DNA of 64,000 bases. Origin: Aegilops tauschii subsp. strangulata (taxonomy: Eukaryota > Streptophyta > Magnoliopsida > Poales > Poaceae). The stretch spans positions 147,819,207 through 147,883,206 of the forward strand of contig NC_053037.3 in the NCBI RefSeq assembly GCF_002575655.3. Direction: 5' to 3'. Below are positions 21,356-32,359 of the stretch, one piece after another (within the stretch, counting starts at the first letter, position 1; every line of letters begins with the position of its first letter). The notes below the pieces were generated by a model. That model was not told where the DNA came from. It searched no databases and saw only the letters and a list, made by a program, of their open reading frames with translations. A program made the translations under genes and the position numbers.

Positions 21356-22199
21356 TACACATTTGTTTTCTTAGTTTGTAGTGAATTAATCATTTGTTGT
21401 AATTGTGAATAAATATATTAGGCTACTGACTTCGAATGTAATGGTCTATACAATTCAATAGTTACAATCATTGTTGGATTCCAAGATGTATACGAGGTCT
21501 ATAGTACTTCACAATATGCTCAAACTCACATAATCCCAATCAAATGAGAATCTAAATGCATTTCATAGTTATTACTTTGTAGGATGCAACAAAACCAACC
21601 ATAACTCTACATCATGCATTATAAAAGCAACATTTTGAACACATCCCAATGTGTGAATGAAACGTGTAGAGAGAGCTTGCGAAGATGGAGCAGATAGGGC
21701 GGTAAAGATTGTGTGTATGTGGACAAGACAGTAGGAGACAAACCTAAAGAGAGAGAGAGAAAGAGAGAGGAAGAAGTTTGGTCTGTGAGATAGATGGAGA
21801 CATGTAATATATGTGAGATGTGTGTGCATCCGGATTCTGTAGACATGGAAGGAGAAGAGACAATAGGTTTGATGAGAGAACTGGAAAAACATGGACGAGA
21901 GGGGAAGGATCTCGTGGGTTGAGGGATTGATAATTTTGTGCGGGAGAGAGAGGGATTGGTAATTTTGTGCGGGAGAGAGAGGGGGGAGGAGTCAATCAGC
22001 CGTCGTGACATCATCCTGCTTCCAAATGGCCCCGCGTTCTCTAGTGCAGTGTGGTCGCCGTCTTCGATCTCCTCGATGCCCTCTATGAAGGTTGAGGTGT
22101 TATGCATGCTGGGGTGCAGAGAAGCACAAGCAAGAGTGGTCGCCATATAGCCTTGGATGGGGATGAATTGTGTGCTCGAGGGAGGGGGAGTGTGTGTGC

Positions 22200-22200
<1 letters not shown>
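21356..22200. other. AT-rich then purine-rich non-genic region
   Basis: AGAGAGAGAGAAAGAGAGAG runs and two copies of TTTTGTGCGGGAGAGAGAG. This is the reverse sense of the pyrimidine-rich tracts at 3.7-5.6 kb and 15.3-16.1 kb. Long open frames here are low-complexity shadows. Confidence 0.5.

Positions 22201-22257
<57 letters not shown>
22201..22257. repeat. (GT)n microsatellite
   Basis: Uninterrupted GT dinucleotide run of about 28 units, continuing imperfectly to the left. Confidence 0.95.
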
Positions 22258-22258
<1 letters not shown>

Positions 22259-23488
22259 GGTATTGAGAGAAATCAAACCTATGGAGAAAAATGTGTGTGT
22301 ATGTGAGGGAAAGCTACATGCTAAATAGGGTTTTCACGAAGAGATTGTGCGTGCGAGATAGAGAGCGATGTGCGGGCCTTGAGGTGGGCAGGGGCCGGGT
22401 GAGGGTGTCAAAATGTGTGCGTTGATGCATGTGTTACATGCGGTCGTGCGAGGGACGGACGAATCAAGAGAGATGGTTGTTGTGTTACGGATGCTCCTCT
22501 CTCTCTCACACACACACACAAGTACAAATACAAGACCGTTCTCTCATGTATACACAACATATCGGCATATGTCTATGTCTCACTCATGCATGATCATTTG
22601 CACATTCACACCTCTCTATGTCTCTATCACATGCACACCGTCTCCACATTGCCCTTCCGCCACAACACACATATGGACACATACACACGTTCTCTCTCAG
22701 TCACACACACAAAATCAGTATTAAAAAAACTAGGGTGCACCTAAAACGTCCAAATCCAAATAAACACAAACTGGAGCTAAATTCAAATATATGGAAATAT
22801 TGTAGCATCAAGAACTTTTGCAGGAAAAAAAAAGTTGAGCAATATTCGGGGATTGTTTTCACACACACAAAAAGGTTCGGTGGGTGTCCTTCGAGCGCGA
22901 TACGGTGACGCATCGTTCGATCGACCACGCGGCCGCGGTTCACGAGCTTGCACAGGATTCCGTATCGTGGTTGTGGTAACTAATATAAGCGCTGCCTCAG
23001 TCTAATGTTTACATGTACTAGTACGCTTTTCTTTTAAGTTTGACCAACCCTATATAAAACTAAACTAAGCTCCCGTATGCGCATTAATCAATATGATGCC
23101 GCCACCCGCCTGCTCCAGCCAACCATTTCTCGCCCATCACCGCCGTGTCACCGCCATCCCTATACCATGAAGCCGAAGGCTCGCCCGCTCACATCGTCTG
23201 CAGTCCCTCCTCGTGATGCCGCCGCGCTGCGAAGCACGCGAGCAGCTGGTGGAGCCGCGTCTATGCATGCAGCATACGAAGAGGAGGACGAGCTCGTGCT
23301 CCAGCACGCCGGCAAGGAGGAACTAGTGTGTCATTGTTGTCTCCGCCCGCGTGAAGGAGGCACGCATGGTGGCTGTCGCGGCGGAAGCCGGTCGCGCCCG
23401 CGCCGAGCCCGCAAACCGGGTGCGGACACGGAATCTACCTTCGAAACCTTGAATGCCACGTGGATCCTGCAATCTGAAGGAGCAATTT
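22258..23488. other. Non-genic stretch
   Basis: CACA- and CT-rich to 22720, AT-rich to 23080, then a GC-rich segment (23080-23480). The last has a plus-strand open frame starting near MKPKARPLTSSAVPP that has no recognisable domain and no splice support. It is not called as a gene. Confidence 0.4.
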
Positions 23489-23827
23489 GGGCCAGTCGAC
23501 TCTTGTGAGTCATTGGATGTAACATGGATGGCTAGAAGGGCTTCTTCAACCTCCGAAATTGATGCACTGTTCATCTTCTCAGCCCGCCACCCGCCTGCCG
23601 CCGCCGCCCCGCCCTCCCCTGAACCGCCTGCCGCCGCCATGCTCCCCCACCCCCGCCATCCGTTTAACCCCGGGCACGATCCATTTTTTCCGGTGAACTG
23701 CATTCCACACCCAACACTCATAAGATAGATCATGGGCACCCTGCCACCCTAACATAGATACTGGGGTAGCTTCTCTGCCGTCTTGTTCCTTCGCTCCGTC
23801 GAACTTCTTTCACAAATCGACTGACCC
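23489..23827. mobile_element. GTCAGTCGA terminal-inverted-repeat unit, copy 3
   Basis: The left end AATTTGGGCCAGTCGAC and the right end TCGACTGACCCAAATT form a 16-bp inverted pair with one mismatch. Interior CATAGATACTGGGGTAGC parallels GATAGATAGTGGGGTACC of copy 1. The Angela LTR inserted 20 bp to the right of it. Confidence 0.6.
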
Positions 23828-23841
23828 AAATTATATTACTA

Positions 23842-23846
23842 GTACG
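23842..23846. repeat. Target-site duplication of Angela solo LTR, left
   Basis: GTACG, repeated exactly at 25571-25575 on the other side of the LTR. Confidence 0.9.
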
Positions 23847-25570
23847 TGAAGGAAATATGCCCTAGAGGCAATAATAAAGTTATTATTTATTTCCTTATAT
23901 CATGATAAATGTTTATTATTCATGCTAGAATTGTATTAACCGAAAACATGATACATGTGAGAATACATAGACAAACAGAGTGTCACTAGTATGCCTCTAC
24001 TTGACTAGCTCGTTGATCAAAGATGGTTATGTTTCCTAAGCATAGACATGAGTTGTCATTTGATTAACGGGATCACATCATTAGGAGAATGATGTGATTG
24101 ACTTGACCCATTTCGTTAGCTTACCACTCGATCGTTTAGTATGTTGCTATTGCTTTCTTCATGACTTATACATGTTCCTATGACTATGAGATTATGCAAC
24201 TCCCGTTTACCGGAGGAACACTTTGTGTGCTACCAAACGTCACAACGTAACTAGGTGATTATAAAGGTGCTCTACAGGTGTCTCCAAAGGTACTTGTTGG
24301 GTTGGCGTATTTCGAGATTAGGATTTGTCACTCCGATTGTCGGAGAGGTATCTCTGGGCCCACTTGATAATGCACATCACTATAAGCCTTGCAAGCATTG
24401 CAACTAATGAGCTAGTTGCGGGATGATGTATTACGGAACGAGTAAAGAGACTTGCCGGTAACGAGATTGAACTAGGTATTGAGATATCGACGATCGAATC
24501 TCGGGCAAGTAACACACCGATGACAAAGGGAACAACGTATGTTGTTATGCGGACTGACCGATAAAGATCTTCGTAGAATATGTGGGAGCCAATATGAGCA
24601 TCCAGGTTCCGCTATTGGTTATTGACCGGAGACGTGTCTCGGTCATGTCTACATAGTTCTCGAACCCGTAGGGTCCACACGCTAAGTTCGATGACGTTTA
24701 TATTATGAGTTTATGTGTTTTGATGTACCGAAGGTAGTTCGGAGTCGCGGATGAGATCGGGACATGACGAGGAGTCTCGAAATGGCCGAGACGTAAAGAT
24801 CGATATATTGGACGACTATATTCGGACTTCGGAAAGGTTCCGAGTGATTCGGGTATTTATTGGAGTACTAGAGAGTTACGGGAATTCGCCGGGGAGAAGT
24901 ATTGGGCCTTATTGGGCCATACGGGAATAGAGAAGAGAGGCCAAAAGGAAGGAGGCGCGCAACCCCACTCTGGTCCGAATTGGACAAGGGGTGCAGCCCC
25001 CTTTTCCTTCTCCCTCTCCCCCTCTTTCCTTCTCTCCTACTCCAACAAGGAAAGGAGGAGTCCTACTCTCGGTGGGAGTAGGACTCCCCCCTTGGCGCGC
25101 CCTCCTCCTTGGCTGGCCGCCTCCCCCTTGCTCCTTTATATACGAGGGCAGGGGGGCACCCCATAGACACAACAATTGATCCCTTGGATCTCTTAGCCGT
25201 GTGCGGTGCCCTCCTCCACCATAATCCACCTCGATAATATCGTAGCAGTGCTTAGGCGAAGCCGTGCGTCGGTAGAACATCATCATCGTCACCACGCCGT
25301 CGTGCTGACGGAACTCTCCCTCAAAGCTCGGCTGGATCGGAGTTCGAGGGACGTCATCGAGTTGAACGTGTGCTGAACTCGGAGGTGTCGTGCGTTCGGT
25401 ACTTGATCGGTCGGATCGTGAAGACGTACGACTACATCAACCGCGTTGTGCTAACGCTTCCGCTTTCGGTCTACGAGGGTACGTGGACACACTCTCCCCT
25501 TTCGTTGCTATGCATCACCATGATCTTGCGTGTGTGTAGGAAATTTTTGAAATTACTACGTTCCCCAACA
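23847..25570 (+). mobile_element. Angela-type (BARE/WIS) copia solo LTR
   Basis: A 1,724-bp LTR beginning TGAAGGAAATATGCCCTAG and ending TACGTTCCCCAACA (TG...CA). This is the well-known Triticeae Angela/BARE/WIS LTR, recognised from its full-length wording. An exact 5-bp duplication GTACG flanks it and there is no internal region, so it is a solo LTR left by unequal recombination between the two LTRs of one insertion. It contains its own TATA box near 25135. A partial copy of the same LTR lies in minus orientation at 39693-40440. Confidence 0.95.
25135..25142 (+). promoter_or_regulatory. TATA box of Angela LTR
   Basis: TTTATATA in the context CTCCTTTATATACGAGG, the expected LTR promoter position upstream of the R region. 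Confidence 0.6.
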
Positions 25571-25575
25571 GTACG
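25571..25575. repeat. Target-site duplication of Angela solo LTR, right
   Basis: GTACG, identical to 23842-23846. Confidence 0.9.
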
Positions 25576-25678
25576 AACGTATTAAGTACAGTAGGAACAC
25601 GAAGATACGAGTAGTAGTACCAACTACAAGAAGAACAGTAGTAAGACATTGTACTAGTACTACTGTATGTACTAAAGA

Positions 25679-25730
25679 GTTCAAATAACGAGAAAGAACA
25701 TAAAGTTCAAATAACGAGAAAGAACATAAA
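25679..25730. repeat. 26-bp tandem duplication
   Basis: Two identical 26-bp units starting GTTCAAATAACGAG, in the likely 3' flank of the exonuclease pseudogene. Confidence 0.9.
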
Positions 25731-25835
25731 CATAGTTCTGCTGGGGGCTCAGCACAACACACCCCTGAAATAAAACTAAGCAACTAGTCCGTTTGACACT
25801 GTAGTAGAACCAGCATGAGCGATGGCACTGCCACC

Positions 25836-26552
25836 TTACTCGGAGTCCGAGTCCACGTCCTCGACTTCGTCCTCGTCCCTCTTCCTCTTTGCCGCCGCTT
25901 CTTTGCTTGAACCGGACACTGGGCCCAGCTTCTTCATCCAACTCTTGTAGATATTTAAACAAAGGTAGGCATCCATTGCTGCGTACAGGATGTGATCTTC
26001 ATCTATTGTCTTCGACTCCCATGCATGATGAAACTCGTGGTGAGGTTTCTTCAGTTTAGTGTACGAAGGATCAATCATGGCTGCTGCCAGGGTCAGCATT
26101 GAAGGCTGAGAGGAGGACACCAAGCTTGCCTTCTGGAGATCGAAGGGCTAGCCTAAAACGAGGCATATCCGACCCAAGACATCCTTGTCATTCCTAAAGC
26201 CTACAATAACGAATTTCACTCTTTCATCCTTGAGGAAGTTCTTAAAATCCTGGCACTCAACGTCGGCATGGCATATGTGGTAGATCAAGCACACGTTATG
26301 TACGCAAACCTGGATCACGGCAGGCTTCTTCTTCTCTGCCTCCTTTAGAATCTTCTCGCATTCCAGGACTGTGGTGTACTCAACATCTAGCCCAGCAACC
26401 CACTCATCCTTTGAGTTTTCGAACATGCTTCTGAAGTGAGCAAGGCATCCTTTCACCGTCGCGGATCCATGGGTGTAGATGACGATGAACTCATCACCGG
26501 TGATGGCTCTAACCTGGTACTCAGTGGCGACCATGGAGGTTTGGGAGGCCAT
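25836..26552 (-). pseudogene. WRN-type 3'-5' exonuclease (DEDDy) pseudogene
   Basis: Single-exon frame from the ATG at 26552 (MASQTSMVATEYQVRAITGD) to a stop at 25836. Motif I is WVAGLDVEYT with the Asp and Glu pair, motif II lies in GFRNDKDVLG, and motif III is HILYAAMDAYLCLNIY with the catalytic Asp and Tyr. This is the layout of the DnaQ-like WEX exonuclease fold found in plant WRN-like proteins that trim 3' ends of nucleic acids. A basic patch AAAKRKRDED and an acidic tail close the frame, suggesting nuclear localisation. A TAG at 26148-26150 splits it between motifs II and III, so the 134-residue upstream product would lack the final catalytic residues. Everything else is open, so the lesion looks recent. 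Confidence 0.75.
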
Positions 26553-26951
26553 GGATTTTTAAGGAGGGTTAGGAGAAGTTGAACTAGTGTAATGTGAAAG
26601 GACGGGACGACTGGGAGCGAACTATTGTAAGGTAGAAGACGGGGATGAGTAGGGCGTGCGAACGGCGTGGGGTTGTTGGCTTGCCCGGTGGATAAACGGC
26701 TGCAAGCCCCCAAAGAGTTCTTGAGTACTATGCGGGACCCACTAGATGTCATGTCTACTAGACCCATATCGTAGGCCTGACGGTATAGCTTCTGCCTGTT
26801 CGCACACCATGCCGGCACGTGGATGTAACTTCACTTAATTCCCTCAACCGTCGCGCCTCCCACGACCTTCGCCTCCCTCGCGCCGTCGCGCCCTTTGAGA
26901 CTTCGACCGGCTATAAATGAGCAATTTTTTGCCTACTCCGCATGCATGATA
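26553..26951. other. Upstream flank of exonuclease pseudogene
   Basis: GC-mixed sequence with GGCTATAAATGAGC near 26910. That is plus-strand sense and is not positioned for the minus-strand gene. No further feature is supported. Confidence 0.4.
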
Positions 26952-27140
26952 CTCCCTCTGGTCCTTTTTACTTTCGTCAACCGTTTGCAAAGTTTTTGAC
27001 CAAATTTATACTAAAAATATCAATATCTACAATACTGATTATAATGAGTAGAAAAACTATGTTTTATAATGAGTATAAAAATATTTATTTGACATTGTGA
27101 ATGTTGATGTACATTTTCTATAAGTTTGGTCAAAGTAGAG
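26952..27140. mobile_element. Degenerate Stowaway-like MITE
   Basis: Left end TA-CTCCCTCTGGTCC with TTTTTGACCAAATTTA inside and TTTGGTCAAAGTAGAGGTA at the right. The inverted pairing is recognisable but eroded. Confidence 0.5.
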
Positions 27141-27854
27141 GTACATTAACTTCAGACAAAACTTAAATGCACAATGGAGACTAGTTCCTCCGTCCAGGTG
27201 CGTGCCATGATGCAGACATACCATCCTAGGCAAGAATGCAAGGAGATGAACCAAAAAGGAAATGAGTCTAGAATGAGTAGTTCCGTATTTTATACAGTGG
27301 CAGAGGTGGGTAAATATCTGCTATACAGTACCTCCGGTGGCAAGGCCATGTCTCTATGCACACATCTCAGCCATTGGTTCCAAGTAGATCGAACGGCTCA
27401 CATTGTCCAGAGGCAGACATACCATCACCACCAACTGAGATTTTTATAGGAGTGGTCATGCATGCATGTGGTGTATTTAATGCATCGGTTTACACAAATT
27501 TTTGAGAAAAACAAGAATACTAATTAAGTACTTTTGCAAACTACGGAATTAATTCCACCATTCATCATCTACCTTGGTTGAAGAGATTTTCAAATTAAGC
27601 TCTATAAACCGGAAAGGAGGGAGCACCACTATGGCCAACCTTAATCATCGCATGCAATAATTTAGTGCACCTTGAAATCTGAACGCTTGCTTGACTCTCC
27701 TTCTCCCACCAGCAGTCCCACCACTCCACCCCGTGTGGAAAAAATCTACATGCATGACTCTCCTCCCCGGCGCTAGTCCAATCCGTTGTGACCAGCAATA
27801 TTTCCACCCCTTCCCTCACCTTTAATTTACTCCAACAAATATGCCCACGTAGCT
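27141..27854. other. Non-genic stretch
   Basis: Includes a second eroded CTCCGTCC-like end at 27187. Short frames show no motif. Confidence 0.4.
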
Positions 27855-27963
27855 GCTCAGTTACTTAACTATAGGTGCACTGGGTCACTGCCATGTGGGC
27901 CCAACAGGCATCTGGCCCACATGTTAGTGAAGCAACTGGACCTGCAGTTAAGTCAGTGAAGCT
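27855..27963. repeat. Short hairpin (MITE-like)
   Basis: TCACTGCCATGTGGGCC pairs with GGCCCACATGTTAGTGA about 12 bp apart, and weaker pairing extends outward. A hairpin of similar wording lies at 54770-54867. Confidence 0.6.
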
Positions 27964-27998
27964 CAGTCCATATATTACGTAGGTGTGCCATTGCTCGC

Positions 27999-28006
27999 TA
28001 TAAATA
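27999..28006 (+). promoter_or_regulatory. TATA box
   Basis: TATAAATA, 77 bp upstream of the ATG at 28083, in a typical plant core-promoter context (GCTATAAATACTGCGCC). Confidence 0.55.
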
Positions 28007-28082
28007 CTGCGCCTCCCACGGCATTCGAAAGAACGCTCATGTTCATCGCTATCTCCTCCCCCTCCCTCTCACGTCGACCACC

Positions 28083-28852
28083 ATGGCATCCCCCTCCCAA
28101 GCCCTAGGCGCCCCTCGCTGCACCGCGCGGATGGTCACGCCTTGCTGTTCTATTCCTCGCCGCCACTAGTCGAGGAGGACGCGTCGCCGTTCCATTCCTC
28201 GCCGCCACTAGTTGAGGAGGACGCGTCGGTGTTCCGCTCCTCGCCGCGACGCATCAAGGTGGATGCGTTGGCGTCCCCAATCTTGCCAGCACGCGCGTCG
28301 AAGGACGCGTCGGCTCCTCGCTACGAGGAGAACATCGCGCTGCCCGCCGAGCCCCCCCAGCCTTGAGGAGCTTTGGAAAGAAATGGATGTCGCCTTGTGG
28401 GAGGTTTTGCCTCCGGCAGAGCGCGCCAAAATAGAGGTGGAGAAGAAGGTCGAGGAAGAGAAGCGCGCCGCGGGGCAAGCTGCCTGGCAGGCCTATGTCG
28501 CGTCCGAGGGAGTCAAGCAATTGACTCTTTGGCAGAAGGCTCGTGCGAGGGCCGTGAGGGTGGCGGAGGACGCCCGTGCCAAAGCCCTGAGTGCAGTCGG
28601 GCCCAAGCGCCTCATCTACGCTTGGCGGTACGTGGACCGGGTGCATGCTTCCAGCGAGGAGGAGTAGCTGCTAGCATCGGATCACCACACCGGTGAGATC
28701 ACGCTCGCCCGCCGGCAAGCCGCGAATCAGCACCTCGCGAGTTGCGAGGCTGAGGAAGAGGCGTTGTTTCGGCGCGCTGGGAAACGACCGTGCACCAGGG
28801 CACTCGTGGCGCGCCGCAAGCGCTCCTGCGAGCGCCGTGGCTTTTATTAAGA
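28083..28852 (+). pseudogene. Broken gene for a charged helical protein
   Basis: An ATG in CCACCATGGCATCC starts MASPSQALGAP. The frame then shifts before 28142, where another frame reads two near-identical 14-residue units (SSPPLVEEDASPFH type, from a 42-bp repeat at about 28151-28234). A run of seven C at 28352-28358 shifts it back into EELWKEMDVALWEVLPPAER, then a strongly charged helix (KIEVEKKVEEEKRAAGQAA) and YAWRYVDRVHASSEEE. A TAG at 28665-28667 follows, but the same frame stays open for 61 more codons to a TAA at 28850 (ending RRKRSCERRGFY). Two frame breaks and one nonsense codon point to a pseudogene. No known domain is seen. The TATA box at 27999 suggests it was once a transcribed gene. 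Confidence 0.5.
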
Positions 28853-30228
28853 ATATAATTTAGTTTTGTAAGGTGATCTCATTAGTTTTGGGACGCAAAT
28901 GATAAATCCCGAACGTTCAGGAATTATTAGCGTCCTTAATTAAGTATGTAAAAGGAAAAGTTTGGAAACCTTGTGTATCCGTACGCATTTTGTAAGTACG
29001 TGCATATGTCACATGCACTAACATTTTATCAGTTAAATCTTTGGTCAAAATTTAGCACAAATTACAATGGTGACTAATAAACTAGGACGAAGGTACTAGT
29101 AGTAGTTTAGAAGCCCAAATAAATGAGTGAGGCACCTTAATGTTACTCTCCACTCTGACTAGTCTTACGGGAAAAGCTGGGGAAGAGACGGCTTATTTTT
29201 TAAGCCGCCAAAAGAACTGGCCCTAGGAGTGTGCGAGATGAACCGGATAAAGGAAATGCAAAGAGATGAAATGCAAAAAAGATGGAGGGATGTGATGGTT
29301 GCTTGTCCGTTTATTTTACCACGCCACTTATTACTGGGAGTGGTTGGGTTTTGTGATATGACGGCTTTACTGCCGCGCCACGAGCGGGGTGAGACTCGCG
29401 TGCAACGCCGCCCTCTACACTAGTACTACATCGGTCGTGGTTTATTAGTCCCCCATTGAATTTGACTGAATATTTAACTGACAAAATGTTAGTGCATGTC
29501 AACAAAAACTATATCGTTGGATTCGTATTTGAACATAGTTTTCAATGATATAATTTTAGGTGACATGCATCAGCATTTATCATACTATATATAATGTTAG
29601 TTCAATTTTTGGTTGTACTAGTCTATAGTAAGGTGCCCGTGCGTTGCACGGAATAGTGAAATGCATTGATCGGGGACTTGTTTATTTTGACAAAGGATGT
29701 GGGGGTCATCTCATGTGTAACGGGTATCGATAGGTTTCTTCGGATATTATTTCATCTCTAGAGCTCACAAACATCCAGGTGAAATAGATAAAAAAATATC
29801 TTTTGTAAACAAAAGCGTTCGACTGTTCAACCTGCATCCAAAACTTGTGAAGAAATAACACTTATTGTGCTTTGCAAGAAATGATCTTTAAGAATTAGTT
29901 TTTGAGTATCGATTGTTATACATGTTGGCTATAGATGACATGGCACTTTCTTATAGTCAACAGTTGGCTATACTAATAAGTATTAACCATGCCCTTATAC
30001 ACCTAGACGGAGGGATTAAATCAGGATGACTTGGAAGGGGGCAGAGGAGATGTAAGAAATGGTTCATCATAAGTCTTTCACCAGTACTGTAGTAAAAATT
30101 TCATACATGTAAGATTCTAGATTAAACCACAAATGAATACACTTTTATTCATGCGTGATACTCCAATAGAGCAAGATCATGGATGGAAGTCTCCACATGC
30201 TTAGACAGCGGATTACATTGAGCGAAGC
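28853..30228. other. Non-genic stretch with a dispersed repeat end
   Basis: Mostly AT-rich. At 29635-29665 it holds AAGGTGCCCGTGCGTTGCACGG, the terminal wording shared by the foldback elements, and at 29431-29640 an eroded MITE-like stretch. No gene is seen. Confidence 0.45.
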
Positions 30229-31249
30229 CTAATGATCAACATTTAACTTGGTAATGCATATGTCCAGGTGAACGTCCTTGGAGTCCCCGTGCACCACGTT
30301 GGGGGCCAAATCATACCATGCATCTTCCATGTCCACATCGGCGGGAAGGTCCCAGCTCGGCACAGTCCTAGTCAGCTTGATGCAGCCAGTGTCGCCGCCC
30401 ACGTACCTCCGAGGAGTAGTAACAGTGAGTACACACCCGTACATCGGCCTCGTTTCAGTGTCAGCGTCAGCGGCGTCGCCCCTGACCCACACTACGGAGA
30501 AGGGGCGGCGGCCTGCGCGGGCCTCGCCGGTGCCCACGATCAAGAGGAAGACGCTGCCGTCCTCCTCCGAGACTAGCAGGCGGCGGTGATCCTCCAGCGA
30601 CTCCGGCACGGTGAACGGGTAGCATGTCTCGTACTTGATGTTGTCCGCCAAGGGCCAGTAGTGATAGATGGACGGCTGCGTGAGGTGATGCACGAGGTCC
30701 GCCGGCGAGCCCCAAAATGGCATCGGGCACTCATAGTAGTAGACGAAGAGCTCCTTGGAGGCATCGACCAAGCCGTCCATGAAACGGGACTGGCTGTAGG
30801 GGACGGTGCGCTAGTTGAATATATGAGCAAGTTACTATGAGATTTAGTCTGAATAAGCACAAAATAAATCATGACAGCTATAACACAGATTAAACTAATC
30901 ATGTGGACTAGCATAGTAGATGAACAGATCGAATCTAGGACACAGACTAGAAACATGTATTCTACCACGATTTCGAACAGGAAGGACAGAAACACATACG
31001 GTGCAACGAGAGCAGCACCGTTGGCCTTGAGGTTGTCGCCCATGTCATTGAGGAAGAGGTCGCCGAGGTAGGGGAAGAAGTCTTCGTCGGTGAAGTCGTC
31101 GCTGCCAGCAGTCGTGAGAGTGCGCTCCCCAAATTTCAACAGCGCCCGCCGAATGGAGCGCAGGAGGGAGTGGTCGTAGGGGAGGTTGCAGCGGCCGAAT
31201 GGAGCGCAGGAGTAGCACACAAAGCAGTAGATGGTGCTCCTCCCTAGTC
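30229..31249 (-). pseudogene. Unrecognised two-exon gene, 5' truncated
   Basis: Exon 1 is open from about 31249 to 31000, including NLPYDHSLLRSIRRALLKFG and DDFTDEDFFPYLGDLF. It ends CACC at a GTATGT donor in phase 2. The acceptor CCCCTACAG leads to exon 2 (30793-30229), which contains MDGLVDASKELFVYYYECP, HHLTQPSIYHYWPLAD, KYETCYPFTVPESLEDH, VFLLIVGTGEARAG and DLAPNVVHGDSKDVHLDI, with no internal stop. There is no in-frame ATG at the start of exon 1; its 5' end runs into TCTCTATCTCTACTC low-complexity DNA, so the start is lost. A 45-bp out-of-frame duplication (GAATGGAGCGCAGGAG at 31152 and 31197) sits at this edge. I do not recognise the family. No catalytic motif or membrane segment is evident. 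The intact exon 2 and good splice sites suggest recent decay or a captured copy. Confidence 0.5.
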
Positions 31250-31821
31250 TCTATCTCTACTCTTATCTCTATCTCTACTATTCTTCTTTCTTTTTTATAA
31301 TATACTAGTAGTTGTCAAATCGAATAGTACTGCGCCGCCCGCTGCACGCCCGGCTGAACACGCCTCCTTGCCTCCATCAAACGCCTCCGTTAAGCCCGCA
31401 TGCAAACCGAGAAACCTACTCCGGCCCGCGGGAGGAAATTTGCCGGTTGCCGCTGGAGAATAATAGAGTCATGTTCAATACATTTGAGTTAATTGCGTGT
31501 ATGATTCTCCCTCTCTAAAAAGTTAATTGCATCCTTAATCTTGTATTCTAAGTACTCTGTGGGTTCCACTGTCAGTACAGTGTACATTACTTGCAGGCTG
31601 GCTATAGATTCGTACAGAAAGTTAGAAAGAAACGAATCCATCCTTAATCTTGTATTCTAAGTACTCTATGGGTTCCACTCCCGATACAGTAGCGAAAGAA
31701 GTACATATTTAAAAAATATAAAAAGCTACAGTTTAGGACAGAATTCGAACTCCGGCTATCGCGCTGCAAGCATCCGGCCCGGACCAGTATACCAGGTGTT
31801 AGTTGCGGACGATGCAGGAGA
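31250..31821. other. Non-genic stretch
   Basis: TCTCTATCTCTACT low complexity, a GCCCGGCTGAACACGCCTCC repeat and two copies of CATCCTTAATCTTGTATTCTA about 107 bp apart (31531, 31638). No gene is supported. Confidence 0.5.
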
Positions 31822-31950
31822 TAAACCTTTATAGCAATGAGCCCGTCCGTTGCAACGGATCCAAAGTAGAATAATACATATTCACAAATTTGAAAGAAAA
31901 CAGTTTAGTTTTGATATACATATCACTAAAAATATGTTATCCATGTCTGC
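31822..31950. repeat. Dispersed repeat end, copy 2
   Basis: TAGCAATGAGCCCGTCCGTTG followed by sequence matching the reverse complement of 16690-16815. Confidence 0.6.
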
Positions 31951-32359
31951 CAGTGAACGTTTGCTGGATTGGAGTTAGCACCGATGGCGGTTCGTAGTCG
32001 CTCCACGCTCGGGCATTGAAGTTTGTAACTACTATTAGATTACAATATACTAATCCTCCGGTGCTAGTAGTAGAGCAGAGTCCTGCTCCACTACTACTCT
32101 AGTCAAGCAAGTTAGGGCATAGTAGTAGGTACTGTAGGGAGTACCAGTACTGTGATCACTCAAGCAAGTTGTCTCGCATTGATATGACCCTACGCTGCTG
32201 GTACGTGTCTCGTTAGTCAAGCGGCGTGCTGTAGTCATCATCACCTGTCCACTTCCCGGAGCACATATTCTCTTCTCCATCCTTGTCCGCACATAATCGT
32301 CCAATCTTCCATCCCCGCCAAGGCGCCTCCCCCTCTCTTCCAAAACCCAAGCACTAACA
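31951..32359. other. Upstream region of F-box pseudogene
   Basis: No clear core promoter. GTACTGTAG/TAGTAGTAG simple wording at 32060-32160. Confidence 0.4.
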
